The notes: a model not told the origin generated them from the sequence alone. Positions 17,390 through 25,887 are shown, counted from the first letter of the stretch. The stretch is DNA of 34,492 nucleotides from Pseudomonadota bacterium (GCA_023434095.1 JAEYTJ010000207.1:1-34492), one strand, 5' to 3'. Translations and numbers: made by a program.

Positions 17390-18685
17390 TCAATGCGGCG
17401 CTTGAAGCTCGGCGACCTTCTTCTTCAGCGCCTTCATTTCCTCGAAGCGCGGCGTGATGTCCCGGAGCACCGCCGCCATGCCGGTGACCTTCCCGGCCTC
17501 GTCCTTGATGAGGGCGATAGTGAATTCCAGCGAGATGCGCCGCCCATCACGGGTCAGGCCGGGCACGGCGAGCATGTCGCCGGCGCCATAGCGGCTCACC
17601 CCTGAGGCCACCGTCTCGCGATACCCGTCCCAGTGGCGCGCGCGGAAAGGCTCGGGAATGATGATGTCGAGCGAACTCCCCAGCGCTTCCTGCTCGGTGA
17701 AGCCGAAGATCCGCTCGGCGCCGGGGTTCCACAATACGATGTCCCCTGCGGCGTCGCTGACCACGACGGCATCGGCCGCGGTGTCGAGCAGCACGTCGCC
17801 AATCGCTTCTCGCGTGAAGCCGGAGCCCGTGCGCGAGCGGCGGGTCTCCACGGCGGAAGGCTGAAAAGGTGCGGCAGGCGCGACCGAGTGCGTGTCGTCG
17901 AAGAGGTCCTCCACCGCTCCGAAGAACTCATAGTGAAGCCGCACCGGGGGAACACCGGCCTTGGCGAGGGCGGGCACGAAGGCGCGAAGGAAGCCGACCG
18001 GCCCGCAGACGAAATACGCGGCCTCGGCGATCGGGGAATGCGCGATCAGCCAGTCGGGCGTGAGACGTCCGGCAACGTCATAGTCGCGCCCGGCGACCTC
18101 GTCGGCGCCCGCCTTGGTGTGAAAAAAGGTCGTCTCGGCGCCGAGGGTGGCGGCAAGCGCGCGCACATGCGCCTGGAAGGCGTAGGTCGCGCTGCTTTGC
18201 GTGCAGTGGATAAACTGCAGCGCGGGCTTCCGGCGCTCGGCCGCCAGGACTTCCAGCATCGCGACCATCGGCGTCAGCCCGACGCCGGCGCTCACCATGA
18301 CGAGCGGACGCTCATCCGTGGAAGGAAGCACGAACTCGCCCGCCGGCGGCGCGATATCCAGCCGCGTGCCTGCGCCGGCCGCGTCATGCAGCCATCTCGA
18401 AACCGTCCCCTCCGATTCGCGTTTCACCGAGATGCGGTAGGTGTTGCCGTTCGGCGCCGACGAGATGGTGTAGTTGCGCTTCTGCCGTCCGGCACCGGGG
18501 ATTTCGGCGAACAGCGTCAGATGCTGGCCGGCGAGATGCGGCGCGGGCGGATGCCCGTCCAGTGGCCGCAGCTCGAAGGAGGTGATGACGTCGCTCTCCC
18601 TGTAGCGGCTCTCGACGGCGAAGCTCCTCACCGCTTCGCTGCTGGCCTGGCGGGCACTGCCCATTTGCGCGCCGTTTTTGGTCAT
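17390..18685 (-). CDS. Flavohaemoglobin-type FAD/NAD(P) reductase fused to a C-terminal PAS domain
   Basis: A cytoplasmic protein of 431 residues with an unusual architecture. Residues about 20-125 form the FAD domain (RNYTIS at 70-75 for flavin binding). Residues about 126-260 form the NAD(P) domain (VSAGVGLTPM at 131-140, FVCGP at 226-229, ending HYEFFGA as in Hmp-type reductases). Residues about 295-411 are a PAS domain (DAVVVSDAAGDIVLWN, GRRISLEFTIALI, AVLRDITP), with a short coiled coil at 412-428. There is no globin, no 2Fe-2S domain and no output kinase or cyclase. GGAGG precedes ATG 18685. It diverges from an NsrR-like gene over an NsrR-type palindrome. A role in NO or redox sensing/detoxification is inferred. 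Confidence 0.88.
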   Translation of the reverse strand: MTKNGAQMGSARQASSEAVRSFAVESRYRESDVITSFELRPLDGHPPAPHLAGQHLTLFAEIPGAGRQKRNYTISSAPNGNTYRISVKRESEGTVSRWLHDAAGAGTRLDIAPPAGEFVLPSTDERPLVMVSAGVGLTPMVAMLEVLAAERRKPALQFIHCTQSSATYAFQAHVRALAATLGAETTFFHTKAGADEVAGRDYDVAGRLTPDWLIAHSPIAEAAYFVCGPVGFLRAFVPALAKAGVPPVRLHYEFFGAVEDLFDDTHSVAPAAPFQPSAVETRRSRTGSGFTREAIGDVLLDTAADAVVVSDAAGDIVLWNPGAERIFGFTEQEALGSSLDIIIPEPFRARHWDGYRETVASGVSRYGAGDMLAVPGLTRDGRRISLEFTIALIKDEAGKVTGMAAVLRDITPRFEEMKALKKKVAELQAPH

Positions 18686-18704
18686 GCCTTGCCTCCACTG
18701 AAAT

Positions 18705-18723
18705 CATGTATACGCTATACATG
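18705..18723. promoter_or_regulatory. NsrR-type operator between the reductase-PAS and nsrR-like genes
   Basis: A perfect palindrome CATGTATA-CGC-TATACATG spans 18705-18723. Its half sites ATGTAT (18706-18711) and ATACAT (18717-18722) are five bases apart. This matches the published NsrR consensus core, in which two ATGYAT-type half sites face each other across five bases. It sits in the only 69 bases between the divergent starts, so one bound dimer could control both genes, including autorepression of the regulator. Confidence 0.8.
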
Positions 18724-18754
18724 TATTTCCTCGCTGGAAAGCCTCCAGACAACC

Positions 18755-19204
18755 ATGCAACTCTCGCGGTATTCCGATTACGCCCTGCGCGTCATGCTGT
18801 ACCTGGCTGCCCGGGGCGACCGGCCCTGCGCCATTTCGGAGATCGCTGCGGCCTATTCCATCTCGCACAACCACCTGATGAAGGTGCTGCACGATCTCGG
18901 CAGGGCGGGCTATGTGGCGAGCACGCGCGGCCGGGCCGGAGGCTACCGGCTGGCCCGTCCGGCCGGTGAGATTCGAATCGGCGAATTGCTGCGTCATACC
19001 GAGGACGATCTTGCACTCGTCGATTGCGCCGGCTGCGCGCTCTCCGGCGGCTGCGGCGCCTCTCCCGTGCTGGCCGAGGCGATGGCCGCCTTCTTCGCCG
19101 TTCTCGACCGATATAGCGTTGCCGATCTTGTGGAACGCAGGTCGGGATTTCAGCATCTCATTTTCTCGCTTGGTGCCAACCCGCCGAGAACCGGAGCGGC
19201 TTGA
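18755..19204 (+). CDS. nsrR: Rrf2 family regulator, NsrR-like nitric-oxide sensor
   Basis: A 149-residue winged-helix regulator starting MQLSRYSDYALRVMLYLA, the typical Rrf2/NsrR opening, with Asp8 present (the fourth cluster ligand in Streptomyces NsrR). The recognition region ISEIAAAYSISHNHLMKVLHDL (around 27-48) and wing GRAGGYRLARP follow. Three cysteines at 91, 94 and 100 would hold the Fe-S cluster, but the first two are closer together than in E. coli NsrR (91, 96, 102). NO reacts with the cluster and releases DNA in this family. The NsrR-type box immediately upstream supports the call over IscR or RirA. Confidence 0.87.
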   Translation: MQLSRYSDYALRVMLYLAARGDRPCAISEIAAAYSISHNHLMKVLHDLGRAGYVASTRGRAGGYRLARPAGEIRIGELLRHTEDDLALVDCAGCALSGGCGASPVLAEAMAAFFAVLDRYSVADLVERRSGFQHLIFSLGANPPRTGAA

Positions 19205-19316
19205 GGGTGGGCGAAACCTGAACCTCTTTCGTCGTCTCGCCGAAGGCGGGATGCCCCCGCTCCCAACCGCGCCGCGCCGGCGCGAGCCTATCGCCTTACC
19301 CCTTCTGGAGGTCTCC

Positions 19317-20357
19317 GTGTCTGTCAGTTCCCGCCTGCAACTCTTCCGGCCTATCCTTGCGGGCGCAAACCTGCGGGACCGTATGCTCGCCTGCGCCGGT
19401 GCCATGGTCGGCATCGCGCTCACCGGTCTGATCTGTGCGTTCGTCGCGACGGAGCCGCAGCATATGCTCTGGCTCGTGCCGCCGATGGGCGCCTCGGCCG
19501 TGCTGCTCTTCGCCGTGCCGGCGAGCCCGATGGCGCAGCCCTGGCCGGCGATCGGCGGCAATACGCTCTCCGCGCTGGTCGGGGTGCTGGTCGCCCACAG
19601 CATGCCGCTGTCGCCGCTCTCCGCCGGCATTGCCGTCGGCGGTGCGATCGCCGTCATGTCGCTGCTGCGCTGCCTGCATCCGCCGGGCGGCGCCGCCGCC
19701 CTCGTAGGCCTGTTCGCGGGCGCGTCCTCGAGCTACGCCTTTCCGCTGCTTCCGGTAGGGGCCAACGCCGCCGTTCTCGTCGCCTCCGCCTGGGCCTATC
19801 ACCGCTTTTCCGGGCACGCCTATCCCCATGTCCCGGCGCCGCCCGCCAAGCCGACGAAAGAGCTGCCGTGGACATTCAGCAAGGATGACCTCGCCGCGGC
19901 CCTCGAGCGCACGGGGGAGGTCTTCGACATCGACGTGAACGACCTTGAGCGTCTGCTGCGCGAGATCGAACAGGGCGCGCTGGCCCGTTCCTATCGCGAT
20001 CTCTCCTGCGCCGACGTCATGCACGCCGGGGTTATCGCGGCGCGCCATTCCATGGCGATCGAGGAGGTGCGCGCCCTTCTGGTCGAGCACGATGTGCGCC
20101 GCCTCCCCATCCTCGACGAGGACGGCCGGATCGTCGGCGCGATCGGTCTTCGCGAACTCGCCTCCCCAGCCGCCTCGCTGGCGCAGGCGATGACGCCGGC
20201 CAGCACCGCCTCCCCGGAAACGCCCGCCATAGACCTGCTCGACCGCTTCGCGCAGGGCCGTGTCCACGCCGTGTTCATCGTCGATACGGAAGGTCGCCCG
20301 CTGGGTGTCGTGACGGAGGCGGACTGGTTGGCGGTCCTCAGGCGCGGCCTTGCCTGA
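19317..20357 (+). CDS. HPP family membrane protein with C-terminal CBS domain pair
   Basis: A protein of 346 residues starting at GTG 19317, with GGAGG five bases upstream. Residues about 20-165 are four or five membrane helices with the family motif CLHPPGGAAALVGL (the HPP of the name) and LVPPMGASAVLLF. Residues about 215-345 carry two CBS motifs (CADVMHAGVIAARHSMAIEEV and AQAMTPASTASPETPAIDLL), which usually bind adenine nucleotides. HPP proteins of plants and cyanobacteria take part in nitrite transport; the bacterial function is less clear. Position 113 bp behind the NsrR-like regulator suggests a nitrogen-oxide link (inference). A transcript shared with the regulator is likely. Confidence 0.88.
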   Translation: MSVSSRLQLFRPILAGANLRDRMLACAGAMVGIALTGLICAFVATEPQHMLWLVPPMGASAVLLFAVPASPMAQPWPAIGGNTLSALVGVLVAHSMPLSPLSAGIAVGGAIAVMSLLRCLHPPGGAAALVGLFAGASSSYAFPLLPVGANAAVLVASAWAYHRFSGHAYPHVPAPPAKPTKELPWTFSKDDLAAALERTGEVFDIDVNDLERLLREIEQGALARSYRDLSCADVMHAGVIAARHSMAIEEVRALLVEHDVRRLPILDEDGRIVGAIGLRELASPAASLAQAMTPASTASPETPAIDLLDRFAQGRVHAVFIVDTEGRPLGVVTEADWLAVLRRGLA

Positions 20358-20386
20358 GGACCGGCGACATCGCGGCAGTATGGGAC

Positions 20387-20425
20387 CTGCCGGCCAGATG
20401 GCTGCCAGGCCTTTGGCGCCGGCAG
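20387..20425. terminator. Possible bidirectional terminator hairpin
   Basis: CTGCCGGC (20387-20394) and GCCGGCAG (20418-20425) pair perfectly around a 23-base loop that can partly pair itself. It lies in the 71-base gap between the convergent HPP and topoisomerase genes. No T-run is present on either side, so strength and mechanism are uncertain. Confidence 0.35.
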
Positions 20426-20428
20426 CGT

Positions 20429-21511
20429 CTACGCCGCCTTCTCGACGGGATGCGCCTGCGCCGGCGCCACCCGTCGCGCTGCCGGACGGCAGCCATTGCT
20501 GCGCAGGAGATCCGAGAGGAGTTTCATCCGGGCGAGAGGCGTGCGGGCCTCCGCGCCGGCCTTGGCGAGCCTCCCGGCCTCGAAGGCCGTGATCACGCTG
20601 TCATGGACATAGCTGGTGCGGCAGACCGTCAGCGTGTTGGCGAGTTCATCGGCCAAAGGCGCGATGGCCTCGCGGATCTGCCGGCGCCGCCCACGCTCGC
20701 TGCCGGCCGGCTCCAGCCTCCCGAGGCGGTCGAGCACGCCGAGGGAGGCGGTGAGGGTACGGAAATCCTTCAGCGAAATGGCCTGACCGCTGATCGCCTT
20801 GAGGAACGCATTCACGTCATTGCCGCGTACCGCGTGAAACGCGCCATCCTCGCCGCGATATTTGAACAGGCGCGGGCCCGGTAGCGCCTTCAGCTGCACC
20901 AGCGCTGCGGCGAGGTCGGCGTCGCGGCAATGCTTGTGCACCTTCTTTCCGCCCTTGCCGGTGAAGGCCAGCGCCACCTCGTCTTCGCCAAGGCGCACAT
21001 GCGATTTCAGCAGCGTGGTCGCGCCGCGGGTCCCATGCTCCTGGGCATATTCCTCACTCCCCGCGCGGATCGCGGTGAGCGCCACCAGTTGCACCACCGC
21101 CGCGAGAGCGAAACGCCGGGGCGACGTGGGCTGGCGCAATTCGCGACGGACGCAGCGCAGAATGCGCGGCAGCGCGTCCGTAAGTCCCGAAAGCCGATCC
21201 GCCTTCAGCGTTTCACGCACAAGCGTCCAGTCGGGATGATAGCGATACTGCAGCCGCCCCGCCGCATCCTCCCCGACAGCCTGCAGATGCGCCCTCGGAT
21301 CCGAGGCAAAGCGTACGTCCCGGTAGGCGGGAGGCACCGCGAGCCGCCGCAGCCTGGAAAGCACTTGCGGATCCTTCAGCGGGCTGCCATCTGCCGTCTC
21401 ATAGCTGAATCCGCGCCCGTGACGCTTGCGGCGGATCGTCAGCGTCGCGGGCGAGACGATCTTGAGGTCGAAGCGGCGCGCCAGGCGCCGGATAGTGGTT
21501 TTCTCGGCCAT
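20429..21511 (-). CDS. DNA topoisomerase IB (poxvirus-type)
   Basis: A 360-residue type IB topoisomerase that relaxes supercoils by a 3'-phosphotyrosine intermediate without ATP. The catalytic pentad region is readable: Arg149 in ALTAIRAGSEEYAQE, a lysine in TGKGGKKVHK (around 184-193), Arg251 in LKDFRT and nucleophile Tyr301 in VCRTSYVHDSVI. The N-terminal SYETADGSPLKDPQVLSRLRRLAVPPAYRDV is the usual DNA-clamp domain. Length is typical of bacterial members. It is monocistronic, convergent with the HPP gene. The last 30 residues are a basic, alanine-rich tail. Confidence 0.95.
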   Translation of the reverse strand: MAEKTTIRRLARRFDLKIVSPATLTIRRKRHGRGFSYETADGSPLKDPQVLSRLRRLAVPPAYRDVRFASDPRAHLQAVGEDAAGRLQYRYHPDWTLVRETLKADRLSGLTDALPRILRCVRRELRQPTSPRRFALAAVVQLVALTAIRAGSEEYAQEHGTRGATTLLKSHVRLGEDEVALAFTGKGGKKVHKHCRDADLAAALVQLKALPGPRLFKYRGEDGAFHAVRGNDVNAFLKAISGQAISLKDFRTLTASLGVLDRLGRLEPAGSERGRRRQIREAIAPLADELANTLTVCRTSYVHDSVITAFEAGRLAKAGAEARTPLARMKLLSDLLRSNGCRPAARRVAPAQAHPVEKAA

Positions 21512-21652
21512 GATGGATGAAACGCGCCTCCCGCAGGATCCACGCTCAACGTGGCGCGCGGCGCGCGGGTTCCGGCCGCACCGTGCCGCTCCGCCCGGCG
21601 CTCTCGTTTTGTCGTGCGTGCGGCGGTGCCGTTGGTCGAGGTGGCGCCGAGC

Positions 21653-22459
21653 TCAGGCCGGTTCCAGACGCGCGAGGTGGAGCTTCACCCCGCTCGCTTC
21701 GGCCACGTCGGCGAGATCGCCGAGCGGGGCAGCGTCGGTAACGAGGAGGTCGATATCGCGCAGCGACCCCAGCCGCACCAGCCCGCGGCGGCCGAACTTG
21801 CTGCTGTCTATGGCGAGGATGACCCGCCCCGCCTGCATCATGGCGGCCCGCACGGCGGCGACTTCGGCATAGTCGTCGTCACCGATGTCGCCATCCTCGT
21901 CGATGCCGCTCACGGAGATGACGACGAAGTCGAACTTGAACGCCTGGATGAACTCGGCCGAAGTCTGGCTGAAGACACCGCCATCCACTTGCCGGACGAA
22001 GCCGCCGGGCACGGCGATGGTAAAATCGGTGCAGTCGCTCAGGGTCGAGGCGACGCGCAGGCTGTAGGTGACGATGCGCAGCGCTCGGTGATCGACCAGC
22101 GCGCGGGCAACCGCCTCGCAGGTCGTGCCGGTGTCGAGAAAGACCGAGGCGTTGTCCGGCACGAGGCGGGCGACGGCGGCGCCAATGGCCTCCTTGGCTT
22201 GCGCATTGGCGACACGACGCTGGCGATACACCGTCGGGTCGATCGGCGTCGAGGCCACCGCGCCGCCGTGCAGCCGGCGCACCTTGCCTTCCAGTTCCAG
22301 CGCGACGATGTCCCGGCGCGCGGTCTGGGTCGTTACCGAAAAGCGGCTCGCGATCTCCTCAATCGCGATGTAGCGGTTCTGTTCGAGATACTTCACCAGG
22401 AACGCGCGGCGACGCGCCTTCTTGCCCTCGTCGTCCCGCTCGTCGTCGCGCATCAGCAT
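21653..22459 (-). CDS. DeoR family transcriptional regulator
   Basis: From ATG 22459 it has 268 residues. The N-terminal helix-turn-helix (YIAIEEIASRFSVTTQTARRDIVALELEGKVRRLHGG) is the DeoR signature. The C-terminal sensor has the sugar-phosphate-binding loops DTGTTCEAVARAL and AIDSSKFGRRG. Relatives such as GlpR respond to phosphorylated sugars or glycerol phosphate. An in-frame ATG at 22525 would add 22 residues without a ribosome site. It lies 131 bp downstream of the autotransporter on the same strand, behind a strong hairpin, so it is probably transcribed separately; its target is unknown. Confidence 0.9.
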   Translation of the reverse strand: MLMRDDERDDEGKKARRRAFLVKYLEQNRYIAIEEIASRFSVTTQTARRDIVALELEGKVRRLHGGAVASTPIDPTVYRQRRVANAQAKEAIGAAVARLVPDNASVFLDTGTTCEAVARALVDHRALRIVTYSLRVASTLSDCTDFTIAVPGGFVRQVDGGVFSQTSAEFIQAFKFDFVVISVSGIDEDGDIGDDDYAEVAAVRAAMMQAGRVILAIDSSKFGRRGLVRLGSLRDIDLLVTDAAPLGDLADVAEASGVKLHLARLEPA

Positions 22460-22542
22460 GTCGGTTCTCGAAAGCACAGCGTCAGAATAGTCAGCGACCC
22501 ATGTGGCGTCCATCAGGCGCCGCATGGGTCATGACAGCCCGG

Positions 22543-22571
22543 CGCCGGCCGGAAACTTGGTCCGGCCGGCG
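22543..22571 (-). terminator. Perfect stem-loop downstream of the autotransporter
   Basis: CGCCGGCCGGA (22543-22553) and TCCGGCCGGCG (22561-22571) form an 11-bp perfect stem with a 7-base loop, 19 bases after the autotransporter stop on the minus strand. There is no T-tract, so it is a terminator-like or transcript-end hairpin rather than a canonical intrinsic terminator. Confidence 0.5.
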
Positions 22572-22590
22572 GAGGAAGGGCGACTGCGCG

Positions 22591-25500
22591 TCAGAATTTG
22601 ACGCTCAGCGTTCCCGTCAAGCCGTTGTCGCTCTGGCCGGAACCGAACTGCCCGTCATAGCCAAGGCTGACGGTAGCATGTTCCGTGGCTGCAAACTCGA
22701 TGCGAGCACCGAACACCGCGACATTTTCAGCGATCGGCGCGCCCGCGACCGAGAACACGTCGCCTCCGACGAAGGCCAGCGAGGCGTCGGGCGTGACGTC
22801 TCCCGCGGCGTGTTGCCAGCCGACGGTGCCGTGCAGCGTGGCCTGCGTCTCGCCGACCGCGAAGGACATGGACGCGCGCAAGCCCAGCGTGGTGAAGAAG
22901 GTGTCGAGGTTGTTGCCGCCGCCGTCCAGCGCAGCCACGCCGCCCTGCTCGGCAAAGGCGTCGCTGCTGAAGTGGACATAGGCGAGGTTGGCGAAGGGCT
23001 CGAACACCGCCTTGCCGTTCTCAAGGCGGTAGCCGAGTTCACCGAAGACCTGCGAGGTCGCGGCATCGTAATCGGCGGTCAGGCGTTCGCTGATGGTCGG
23101 AATATTGACCTGGCGCGTGCTGTCGATGTTGTGCCAGGTGTGGGCGGCTCCGAGGCGCACGGCGAGCGGGCCGGACCGCGTCCCGGCATAGAGGCCGAGA
23201 TGGACGTTGTCGCTGCCGGCGCTGGCGGCGAGGTCGTCGAGGCTGACCGAGGTCTGGCTGTAGCCCGCCAGCATGCCGACGCGCCAGTTGCCGGGAAGGC
23301 CGGCATCGAGGCCGCCGAGCACGCCGCCCGTATTGCTGGAGAGGCCCGAAGCGTTGCCGTCCCCGTCGACTTCGTTCCAGCTGCCGAAGCCGCGCATCCA
23401 CATGGCGGCCTCTTCGGTGTCCGCCGCCACCGGGCGCGGCGCCTTGGTGTCGAGGCCGACCACCGCCATGTCGGCGAGCAGCGCCTCGCCGCCCGAGGCG
23501 CGCAGGCGGTCATCCATGGCGTCGCGGACGAAGCGGCTGCTGCCGACCAGCACGCCGGCGGTGGAGGCATGCACCTCGCCGCCGATCTGGGTGAAGATGG
23601 CGCGCGCCGTCACCGCGTCCTGCATGACAATGGCATTGTACAGGGCATTGCCGTAGCCCAGGCTCTCGGCGCCGCGCGCCGCCGCCTGCTGGTTGCTCGT
23701 GTAACCGACCTTGTCGAAGGCGGTGTCGTTGCGGGCCAGCGTGAGCTGGATCTCGTTGGCGCCATAGCTCAGCGTGGGGTCGAGGAAGGCAAGGCTGGAG
23801 GAGACGTCGTCGAACGCGCCCTCGATGCCGCCAGCGGAGGTGAGGATGGTGTAGGCGGTCTCGGGAAGGTAGTCCCCGCCGGCCGCGATGCCGATCACGC
23901 TGCCGCCCTCGATGGTGGTGGCGCCGGTGACGACGACGCGGTCGCTCTCGCCCTCGGCGTTCAGTTCGACCTGATAGATGGAGCCCGCGGCGAAGTTGAG
24001 GTCGCCCGCGACGTTGAGCGTGCCGATGGACTGGCCAGGCGCCAGGATTCCGCCCGACGCGATCCGCAGATGGCCCACCGTGCCGGTGCCGGCCAGCGCC
24101 GCACCGTCGAAGACGGTGGTGAGCGCGGAAGCGGCGATCGAACCGTTGACCACCAGAACCCCCTCCTCGACCTTCGTCTCGCCGGTATAGGTGTTCTGGC
24201 CGAACAGGCCCAGCGCGCCTTCGCCCAGCTTCGTCAGGGAACCGGCGCCGGAGACCACGCGGCCGATCGCCACTGCGTTGTCCGCCTCGGCGACCTCGAT
24301 GCCGCCCCCGCCCGCTTCCAGCACGACGGCACGGTCGAGCACCGCCATATCGGTGCCGGCGATGCGCAGCGTGCCGTTGTCGAGATGCAGGCCGGCCGCC
24401 GAGGTGCCAAGCGCGGCATCCTCGTCGACGATCAGCGTGCCGCCGTCGGTCACCAGCGTCGCGCCGATGAAGCTGTGGTCGTCGATGCAATAGTCGCGGA
24501 TCGCCTGCTGGAAGCGCGGGTCGGTGCTGGTGCAGTCGAGCAGCGTCTTCTTTTCCTCGAGCGTCAGCCCGGTGAGGATCGGCTTGCCGTTCTCGTCGGC
24601 GATCTGCCCGAGATAGACGTCGGTGCGCATGTTGTTGCGCGTGAGGTAGAATTCCTTGCCCTTCTCCTCGAACACGGCGGCATCGGCGCCCCATACCAGG
24701 CGGGTCTTCTCGACATCCTTGTCGTCCACCGTCTCGGTATAGGTCTCCAGCGCCGGACCGATCCATTTGAGCGTATGGGCCACCGGCTCATGGTCGGAAA
24801 GCGGCGCCTTGGTGCCGTCGGGCTTGGTCACATAGACGTCCTTAATGACGCCGGAATACGGATCTTCGGGATCGTCGACGATGGCGTACCACTTGCCGAA
24901 GGGCCGCGAAGCGAGGAAATGGTCGATCTTGACGCGATGCCAGCTTCCCCAGGTGTTGGTGTCGTCCTCGCCGGCGGAAGGCCAAGTGCCGCTGCCGTCG
25001 TTGAGTTCGTGCGGGGCGAAGGCTTCACGCTCGCGCTCGGTCTGGAGCAGCATGTACTGCTTCTTCAGCACGTTCATGGTCTGCGCGAGGTTGCCCTCGA
25101 CGGGGTAAGTCTCGTCGGCGAACAGCCCGGTCGGGATCGGCGCGCTGTCGATGGCCGACGAACCCTTGCCGCGCCAGTCCGCGATGATCTTGTCCAGCGC
25201 GGCATCGTCCGTCGCATACTGCTTCAGCAGGTCGTAGTAGAAGCTGTTGTTCGGGTTCTTCGTGTAGAGGCGCAGGAAGAACTCCTGCTGCTCGACCGAG
25301 TGCAGCCCGCGCTCGGACACGTCGCCCGCGTTGAAGTCGCCGACCAGAATGACCGGCGCGGCGGAACTCGCCGCCCATGCATTGAGGCCCTTTGCTTCGG
25401 CGATGCGCTTGGTGACGGTGTCGCTGTAGTCGAGATGCACGCTGCCGATCACCGTCTTCGGCCGTCCATTCGCCTCGTCGGCGACGGTGTAGCTCACATA

Positions 25501-25887
25501 CCGTCCCTGGCTGGTCACGCCGGGGGTGGTGTAGCTGCCGAAGGTGCCGGGCAGGCGGGAGATGACGCCCACATCGCCGATCTGGTTGCTGCCATAGCTT
25601 CCCAGTCCGGCACTCTGGAGAATGCCCGGAATGTCGGTGACGTAGCGGCTGCCATTGACCTCCTGGAAGGCCAGCACGTCGAAATTGCCGTTGATCATGA
25701 AGTCGGAGGTGACGGCCGGAGTCTGCTTGAACTGGTTCCAGATGTTCAGCGTGAGAATGCGGAGCGTCCCGTCCTCCGCCTGTCCGGCGGTGGTGGCCAC
25801 AACCGTCATCGCGGCGCCGCACAGGAGCCGCGAGGTCAGGGTGGCGAGGCTGAAGTCACGTCGATGGCGGGTTTTCCTGAGTGTCAT
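22591..25887 (-). CDS. Autotransporter with endonuclease/exonuclease/phosphatase-type passenger
   Basis: A protein of 1098 residues from ATG 25887 (GGGGA upstream). A signal peptide with hydrophobic core at about 13-37 ends in AGQA. Residues about 40-375 form an EEP (DNase I-like) domain with a full active-site set: Asn48 in LTLNIWN, Glu76 in AFQEVNG, His151 in SVHLDYSDT, Asp184/Asn186 in GDFNAGD, Asp322 in KIDHFLAS and Asp365-His366 in SDHEPV. Roughly 110 extra residues are inserted before KIDHF. An autotransporter beta-strand repeat is at about 548-582 (GSLTKLGEGALGLFGQNTYT). The C-terminal 270 residues are the outer-membrane beta-barrel, ending in LSVKF. The passenger should be exposed at or released from the cell surface; substrate (DNA, phosphodiester or phospholipid head group) unknown. 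Confidence 0.92.
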   Translation of the reverse strand: MTLRKTRHRRDFSLATLTSRLLCGAAMTVVATTAGQAEDGTLRILTLNIWNQFKQTPAVTSDFMINGNFDVLAFQEVNGSRYVTDIPGILQSAGLGSYGSNQIGDVGVISRLPGTFGSYTTPGVTSQGRYVSYTVADEANGRPKTVIGSVHLDYSDTVTKRIAEAKGLNAWAASSAAPVILVGDFNAGDVSERGLHSVEQQEFFLRLYTKNPNNSFYYDLLKQYATDDAALDKIIADWRGKGSSAIDSAPIPTGLFADETYPVEGNLAQTMNVLKKQYMLLQTEREREAFAPHELNDGSGTWPSAGEDDTNTWGSWHRVKIDHFLASRPFGKWYAIVDDPEDPYSGVIKDVYVTKPDGTKAPLSDHEPVAHTLKWIGPALETYTETVDDKDVEKTRLVWGADAAVFEEKGKEFYLTRNNMRTDVYLGQIADENGKPILTGLTLEEKKTLLDCTSTDPRFQQAIRDYCIDDHSFIGATLVTDGGTLIVDEDAALGTSAAGLHLDNGTLRIAGTDMAVLDRAVVLEAGGGGIEVAEADNAVAIGRVVSGAGSLTKLGEGALGLFGQNTYTGETKVEEGVLVVNGSIAASALTTVFDGAALAGTGTVGHLRIASGGILAPGQSIGTLNVAGDLNFAAGSIYQVELNAEGESDRVVVTGATTIEGGSVIGIAAGGDYLPETAYTILTSAGGIEGAFDDVSSSLAFLDPTLSYGANEIQLTLARNDTAFDKVGYTSNQQAAARGAESLGYGNALYNAIVMQDAVTARAIFTQIGGEVHASTAGVLVGSSRFVRDAMDDRLRASGGEALLADMAVVGLDTKAPRPVAADTEEAAMWMRGFGSWNEVDGDGNASGLSSNTGGVLGGLDAGLPGNWRVGMLAGYSQTSVSLDDLAASAGSDNVHLGLYAGTRSGPLAVRLGAAHTWHNIDSTRQVNIPTISERLTADYDAATSQVFGELGYRLENGKAVFEPFANLAYVHFSSDAFAEQGGVAALDGGGNNLDTFFTTLGLRASMSFAVGETQATLHGTVGWQHAAGDVTPDASLAFVGGDVFSVAGAPIAENVAVFGARIEFAATEHATVSLGYDGQFGSGQSDNGLTGTLSVKF

